Shown in pieces: positions 16,936-22,822 of a stretch of DNA of 22,822 nucleotides; position 1 is the first letter of the stretch; each line of letters starts with the position of its first letter. The stretch is from Spirogloea muscicola (taxonomy: Eukaryota; Streptophyta; Zygnematophyceae; Spirogloeales; Spirogloeaceae). Location of the stretch: the NCBI GenBank assembly GCA_009602725.1, contig WELB01000171.1:38608-61429 (forward strand), in the 5' to 3' direction. Under the pieces are notes generated by a model, which saw nothing but the letters and a program-made list of their open reading frames with translations, did no database searches and was not told where the DNA came from. The position numbers and the translations under genes are program-made.

Positions 16936-19900
16936 CTACATATTACGTCGTTGGACAATATCAAGAAGGCGCTTGTTGCTGCTGGCTCGAGCCAGGCTGA
17001 TGGGAGTCTCGCCAGCATCATCAGCCATGAGGACATCTGCTCCACTTTCCACCAAGAGCTGACAAGGGCAACGAGTCAACCTGGTCCATGTCAGGGTCAA
17101 CCATAGCTCCCGGGGCAGTATTAGTGGCTCGGCTCTGTACATTGCTCTCAAGTGTAAGGGCAAATACTAATTTTGATGCAGACGCAAGGCTTTGTAACCC
17201 AAAGACATGGCTGATTGAATCGATACGAGATGTGATGTAAGGTGATGGAACAATTACCTGCACAACGGCAATGTTCTGCTTGACACACGCGATGTGGAGA
17301 GCCGTCCTCCCTGTGTAGTCCCTTGCTCTGAAGTCTGCGCCACAGCGGAGCAGGCGTCGGAGGTGCGCGAGGTCGCCCAACGCCGCCGCCCCGCACAAGA
17401 GCGTCCCAGGGTCTGGGAGCCTCAGCTGGGCGCCTGCTTTCAGAAGTCTCTCAATCACAGCCGGCTGGCCTGCTTTCACGGCCTCCAGGAGAGGAGTGCT
17501 GCCTTCCTGGTCTGCAGGAGGTATCACAAGGGACCAACCGACAGTGGGGTCAGCACATAACACTAGGATATCTCAGCTTACATGTACTACAGAGCCAAGG
17601 GTTCCCTGTATTGAATACTGCCAAGTGCACTCATTACACCCAAAAGGGCACATTATGCGCAACATGGAGCAACATTGACAAACAACATTGACAAAGCTTT
17701 ATCACAAGCTGAACATAGATTTGCAAAGGGGGATGAGACAATGGAGGACTGCACGGGACGCTCCGAGTGATGCGGACTTACACAGACACATACACAGACA
17801 CATCTGAGAAGGAAGGCACGCATGCTGCCGCTCGTACCAGCAGCTAAGGTATCACCACCCTCCTCGATCAGGAAATGCACGCAGTCCTCAAAGCCTTGGC
17901 GAGCAGCTAAGTGCTGCACACGTTCTTGAGAAGCCAGTGAGTACATGTTGTACTTACAGTTTTGCAGCAGGACAGCTTCAAGGTGGTCAACCTCAGCATG
18001 CAGCCAATACAACGCAAGGAGTGTGACTGATAAGTGTTGTCTCGACGCTACAAGGGGCATACCAGTGGAGTGCGACCAGCATAGTCAGGAGTGCTGGCAG
18101 AGGCGGGCCCCTTCACAAGCGCTTGGAGGCGCCCAAGATCGCCCCTTCATGTGGAAAGCGGCAGATGGCAAACTTGAAGGGCATCAGTACTGACAAATGC
18201 AGCCCTGTGACATCATTGACGCTTATGACTGGGTCATCAGCTCCTTCCCATGTCTCTTGCATTGACACTGCCACTAATCTACATGAGGCTGTTGAAAAGG
18301 CCTCTCACATTGCTGCTGCCGCACAGAGCGCTGTGCTCAGCTCCGCGTCGTGCTGCTCAATGAGGCTTGCAAGCTCTGTTGTCATGGAGCTGACCTCTGC
18401 CCGTGTTCGGACGAGCAACTTCTGGCCAGGTGAGCTCCCTCCAGCTTCCACCTTCTGCTAGGACAGGTAGGTAGACAAAGACGAGTGAGTCACACGAATA
18501 CAGCAGTTCATTCCACTTCCTTTACAGGAAATGAAGGAAGTGCAAGGAAGGCAACAGTAATTTGTACCATGGACTGCAGTGATGCAAAGTATCTTGGTGG
18601 AGATAAGGCCATCCAAGATGATGCTGCAACATAATTGGGGTTGCTTGTACCACATCCCCATGACACACCTAACAGCCCTCCTAACCTTTGCTGCACCTCA
18701 TAGCAAGCCACAGGTCTCTCTTGTGCAACAAGGCCTTTGGTCCTTCGGTGCACCTCATAGTAGGCCCAAAGGCCTTGTTTCGTGCAAGACGCAGGTCATT
18801 GTTGCTGCCAATTCTGCCCATCTCTTTGTTGTTGTCATCTACGTAAGCACTTGTAGCTGCTAATCAGCAGCTGAGGAATGCACTTGAGACGATTTGCGGC
18901 CTTGCCTCTTTAAGGTTGGCAAGTATCTGGCGCGCTTCGCGCGGGTAAGCCCGGAGGATGTGGGAGAAGGCCTGCTTGTCAAGCTTCAGCAGCTGGCAAA
19001 GGCCCAGCGTGCGTACAGTGAGCAGTTGTGGTACATTGCAGAGCACCGCCATCTTGCCAAACACCGACCCTGGGCCAAGCTCTGCCTGTGAAAACCAGAT
19101 CCAGGGTCACGAGTAATGACATTCTAGATTATTGTGTTGCAAGGTGATAATGAGCATGCAATTGGTATATTAAGCTCGAGTCTTAGCTTCAGAATATGGA
19201 CGCTGCTCCATATGCAGACTAGACGAGGCTTCTACTAAGACTCTGGTTGTCTGGTGAGACCAATCAATGTAAAGGAGAGTGCTGCTGGCCATCAAGACCG
19301 CGGACATAGTCTGGCAGGACTTTCATTGGAATAAAGGCTTCCTCATCATCCTGCTACACAGTAGCCTTACGCACGTGAAAGGCAATACTTACCATCATGT
19401 TACTTCCGCTACAGAAATCACGCACCTGTTTACAAAGCAGACGAAAGATGGTTGCTGAGAATTGCCTGCCCAAGGAGGGCATGCTCTGACCTATTCCAGA
19501 AGTATGCCCTTCTCATCTCATCACCACTTTCGACGAAGTCGACAATAGCAATCAAATGGCCTCATATGGCTCGAGTACTTTCTCCTGCAGTCCTCATCAA
19601 CGTGCAAGACTCTCAAGACTGCCCAGTTGTCCTTCCTCTCACTTACAAGGGTACCAGATACAACAATGTACAGGTGAGCTGCAACGTCGCCCTCTGTGAC
19701 GACCACAGTGTTGGGCATAACTGTTTCCAGCTTCATTTCGCTGACCTGCAACAGCCACACTCTTATGCATGTCATAATCCTGGCAGATTGAAAACCAACT
19801 GCATATTCCCTTCATCGACCATCACCACAGGAAATATTCACTCACTGTCTGATTGACTTGGCAAGAGAAGTGAGCCTTGACCTGAAGCTGCTGACACCAT

Positions 19901-22822
19901 CAACACAGATGCAAAGTGGCAAAGGGCAGAGAGGAAAGGGACGAGTATCTACCACTTGATTCAGGAACTGAAGTGAGCAGCTCTGGAATGGGTATGTGGC
20001 AGAGACAAGAGGCAGGTACAAATGACGCGCAACGGCGACCTGGAGATGCCGTGGAAATTGTTCCAGAAACGTGCCCAGCTCCTGGTGAAGCTGCATCTCC
20101 AGGTGTGCGCGCAGCTGAGCCCTTATGCCCTGCGGGAGACCATGTCGCGCTGCATATCGCTGGAGGGCCTGCATCTCCTCGTGCTGCGGAGGTATATGGC
20201 AGTACATCAGAAAGGTCCTCAATTCTAGCACTGAAGCGACTTGTCCCGCACCAGGAAGTAACCCAAGTGATTGCTGTACACCTGCTATGCCTCAAACAAT
20301 GAGCGGGTCGATTTCATCCCAGCGTACGATACTTCTGTTGCAAGCTGGAGACTTTCCTTTTGGAATCCAAGGGTTGTCTTACATATTGCATTGTTTTGCT
20401 GGAATTCTTGACGATGAGCAATGTAAGTGTGCCAAGGGTGTAGGCAAGCTGCAGAGTGGTGTGGTTCAGCAGAGGCACCAGGTTTAGGTGCTTGGCCTGT
20501 CCTCACTGCCAACCTTATGTAGACTCAGGTTGCACCTCTGAAGCATATACAGTATGAGGGCCTAAGATGAAGTAGGAAACTTGCAACAGAGAGTGGCTAC
20601 AATAGCCCATGCCAAGAACAACACATGCTTCTGGGTCAACGAGGGAACTTACAACAGCCATCCCAAACAAGGCATAAAACGTGATGAAAATCTGCTCTGG
20701 GGTGGTATTGGCTGTGTAAGCGGGCCCTATGCTGGTTATCGTGAATACCGACCAGTAAATGGCTGCGACATCATGATTTCGTTTAGCATATTGGTCAATT
20801 GCGGCCCAATGGCTAGAGGTTTATTGCGAGGGGTGAAATCAAAAGCAGGTCCTATGAGATTAATTACTAAGAAACGAATGTCTGGTCCAATACAAAGATC
20901 ACCCCGGTGACTGGTCCCGCAGAAGACATTGAAAGTGAAGGGACAGAGTTTTCTCCAGGAGCTTACTGGCGATGTACTGTTTGGCAATGCCTTGCCCCTT
21001 CCAGTCAGTGCCGATGCCCTGGCCAATCCAACTATTGTCTGGATTTGATTCCACAGTCGCAATGTAAAAGTATAGGATACCAGCATAATGTGCACCGAGC
21101 AAAATGTTCTGCATGATGTGCGAGTAAATTATAAGTCTGAGCATGCATGACACTTGCATCCCCTCACTTTTTGGGATGACGTGCGACAACTAGTAATCAC
21201 CTATCAAGGACGTAAAAGTCATACTAATTCATCAAGTCTGGCAACTTGTCTCTTACAAAGCTTAGCTTTGACAATAATGATGTCATAGACAACTCAGATT
21301 CTCAGGGGATTGGGCAGAGTCCTGCTCGATGGTGGAGCTAGCTGAGTTTGACTAGCTGGGCTGAAATGCTCTGAGGATGCAAGCAAAGGACTGGAGGCGG
21401 GAGAGTACTCTTCACATACAATGAAGAGCTTGGACAGTCGGATGATCATGTAGCCATACCGATGCTTCCGGCCCAATCTGCACAAGTAGTGTGACTGACA
21501 TCACTTCAGCAAGATCACTTACATGCTTGAGACATGTCATTTGCTCAGTACAGGGTGGACTTTTGCATTGCTCACCAATTCCGTGCAGGAGCAAACAAAG
21601 ATGTACTTTGCTGCCTGCAGTAGTAACTTTCTAACCCCTGGACCCCAGACTTGGACACTTTGACCAAGACCCCTACACCCTACCTAGACCAAATCCATGC
21701 CGAAGGCTGGTAATTTCCACGGAGAATCAAGTGACAAATTGCCACGATGCAAGGCCAGTCGGAAGAGCTTGCTCACTGTGACAAAATTTCGTAGACGTGG
21801 CCCAGCCGATATATGCGGAGACATACTAGAAGCCTTAGCACGTCACCGAGCCGCCCGTGGGGCGGGTGGCCGGCAGCCAGGTACCACAGGAGGCTGTAAG
21901 GAATCGTCGACAAGATGTCTGGAATGAGACCATGGCTTGCATACCTGAGTAATAGCAGAGAGCACAGTGGGAAAGTCAAGCTGACTAGAACTTCACAATG
22001 CTGGAAGAGCAGTAGATAGACATCTGGCAGGAAGAATCAGTATCAATGCGAGTCGAGAAAAGAAGTTCCTGTCCGACTTGCTACCCAATGAGCACAGCAA
22101 AGTCACAAGTGCACGTCACAGAAGCGGCAAAATCTCCAATTGCAGGAGTAACCAGCAGGAAGGCACTGAGGAAGACCGGGAGGAAGGGGGAGGGAGGACA
22201 GGAAGGGGAGCATTGGACCTCCGGACTCGCTTCCTGCGTTCGGTTGCGAGCGTGAGGTCCCTGACATCCCGGTAAGCCACAAAGAAGGTGAGGCCTATAT
22301 CGATGGCAAAGAGGAGGTCGATAGCGGCGTCCCACATGATGAGGCCCAGCGGGGGGTGGGCCACGAAGCCGAATTGGAACGGCGACACGATCGCCGCGTA
22401 GGCCTCCCAGATGGCAATGAACCTGGCAGCCAGCTGCTCGCCTTGTAAGAGCACGCGCACGTATGCTGGCGGCCCGTTCTGGATCGCTGCTGGCAGCGAC
22501 AGAGACTGAGGCAATGTAGGTGCTGGCGCACTTTTTCCACAGCCGGTATCGAGGCCCCTGCGGGTGGACCAGCCGCGAGCGCCGCAGCTCCGCGAGCTCC
22601 CACTTGATCTGCTCGGGCATGCGCAGCGCCTGGATGCGCCGGAACTTCTCCGAGATGGCGTCGGTCGGCGAGGCGCTGCAGCCGCGGCCGAGCGGGCAAG
22701 CGCGGCGCGTCAGGATCGGCGAGAAGAACAAGAGCTCGTGGTAGAAGAGTGTCGTGAGCGCCGCCGGCGTCGCGGCGGCAGCTCCTGCGGCGCGCTCCCG
22801 GGCCGGCACGGCGGGCGGCGGG
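16936..22822 (-). CDS. AKT/Shaker-like channel with CNB-like domain and ankyrin repeats, non-GYG pore, 5' partial
   Basis: Exons in transcript order: >22822-22532, 22422-22266, 22023-21992, 21944-21777, 21477-21420, 21108-20967, 20762-20653, 20448-20383, 20183-19953, 19745-19647, 19425-19393, 19085-18906, 18454-18309, 18144-18063, 17913-17838, 17511-17258, 17058-16936. They encode 748 residues in the window, in phase throughout. S1 (AAIVSPFQFGF), S2 (LLFAIDIGLTFFVAYRD), S3 (LIPDILSTIPYSLLWYL), an S4-like arginine series (VLRLLVCLRIYRL), S5 (LLGAHYAGILYFY), pore helix (IYWSVFTIT) and S6 (FYALFGMAVLAYTLGTLTLL) match plant inward-rectifier channels. The selectivity filter reads TSIGPAY instead of TTVGYGD. 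A C-linker, a CNB-like fold (MKLETVMPNTVVVTEGD, then LGPGSVFGKMAVL) and five to six ankyrin repeats follow (GRTPLHLAARQG, GSTPLLEAVKAG, GRTALHIACVKQ). The stop comes directly after the ankyrins, so the C-terminal KHA domain of AKT1 is missing. Plasma or organelle membrane is likely; ion selectivity is unknown. Confidence 0.9.
17958..18026 (-). other. Possible 69-nt cassette or pseudo-exon in channel intron
   Basis: Inside the intron between channel exons 18144-18063 and 17913-17838 lies a segment with a good acceptor (TTATCAG) and a strong donor (GTAAGT). It is 69 nt and in phase 0, with no stop codon in the inserted frame. The direct join without it restores the ankyrin motif GRTPLHLAARQG, so the main mRNA should skip it. 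Confidence 0.4.
18455..18905 (-). other. Channel intron with ambiguous GC or GT donor
   Basis: After CTTAAAGAG the sequence GCAAGG (18905) is a good GC donor. A GT donor (GTCTCA) 12 nt further on, after CAAATC, is also in phase 0 and would add the four residues ARPQI-like tail codons. Only transcript data can decide. The acceptor is TAGCAG at 18455. Confidence 0.45.
18727..18779. repeat. 14-bp inverted repeat with flanking direct repeat in channel intron
   Basis: AACAAGGCCTTTGG (18727-18740) and CCAAAGGCCTTGTT (18766-18779) are perfect reverse complements. The sequence TGCACCTCATAGCA upstream of the left arm recurs as TGCACCTCATAGTA in the loop. No function is known. Confidence 0.75.
21638..21690 (+). 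repeat. Weak CCCTA-rich telomere-like stretch in channel intron
   Basis: AACCCCTGGACCCCAGACTT and ACCCCTACACCCTACCTAGACC-like sequence lies in the intron between channel exons 21944-21777 and 21477-21420. It is much decayed and could be chance. Confidence 0.3.

Noticed and set aside
1-22822. tRNA, rRNA, CRISPR, bacterial operons or ribosome-binding sites
   Set aside because: No tRNA-like T-loop with matching arms or rRNA sequence was seen, and the spliced genes show nuclear eukaryotic DNA, where CRISPR and Shine-Dalgarno signals do not apply.

Overview
The window looks like nuclear DNA of a green alga, probably a trebouxiophyte-like chlorophyte. The genes are dense and rich in short introns (about 40 were modelled). 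Some introns use GC-AG splice sites. Degenerate TTTAGGG/CCCTAAA (plant/algal telomere-type) stretches lie inside introns, and GC-rich trinucleotide tracts surround some gene starts. The gene families are those of a photosynthetic eukaryote. The lineage is inferred from these traits; no species is claimed.

Five spliced genes can be built exon by exon from conserved motifs and matching splice phases. (1) About 1-2329, +: the 3' part of a class I glutamine-amidotransferase-like protein (gamma-glutamyl-peptidase/GATase1 type). Its nucleophile Cys is Ser and its HPE motif is HPD. (2) 3287-7284, -: a complete 9-exon, 597-aa CrtI-type carotenoid desaturase/isomerase-family flavoprotein with a plastid-type leader. 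(3) 8062-11046, -: a complete 7-exon, 479-aa SKL2-type protein (CS domain fused to a shikimate-kinase-like domain that has lost its P-loop). (4) 13218-16151, +: a complete 6-exon, 373-aa stand-alone SPX-domain protein, a likely phosphate/inositol-pyrophosphate sensor. (5) 16936-22822, -, 5' end outside the window: 17 exons of a plant Shaker/AKT-like channel with S1-S6, a CNB-like domain and ankyrin repeats. Its pore lacks the TVGYG potassium selectivity filter and reads T-S-I-G-P-A.

Between genes: 2330-3286 (two convergent 3' ends) holds an almost perfect 88-bp-arm hairpin. 7285-8061 separates two tandem minus-strand plastid-type genes. 11047-13217 is a GC-rich divergent region between SKL2 and the SPX gene, with a 55-N assembly gap and CCG/GCC repeats. 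16152-16935 separates two convergent 3' ends and holds a 17-bp-arm hairpin.

The genes do not form one pathway. Two are probably plastid proteins of carotenoid and chloroplast biology, one is a phosphate sensor, one an ion channel and one a likely pseudo-amidotransferase. The strongest novelty candidates are the channel with the altered pore, the amidotransferase with altered catalytic residues, and the long hairpin.
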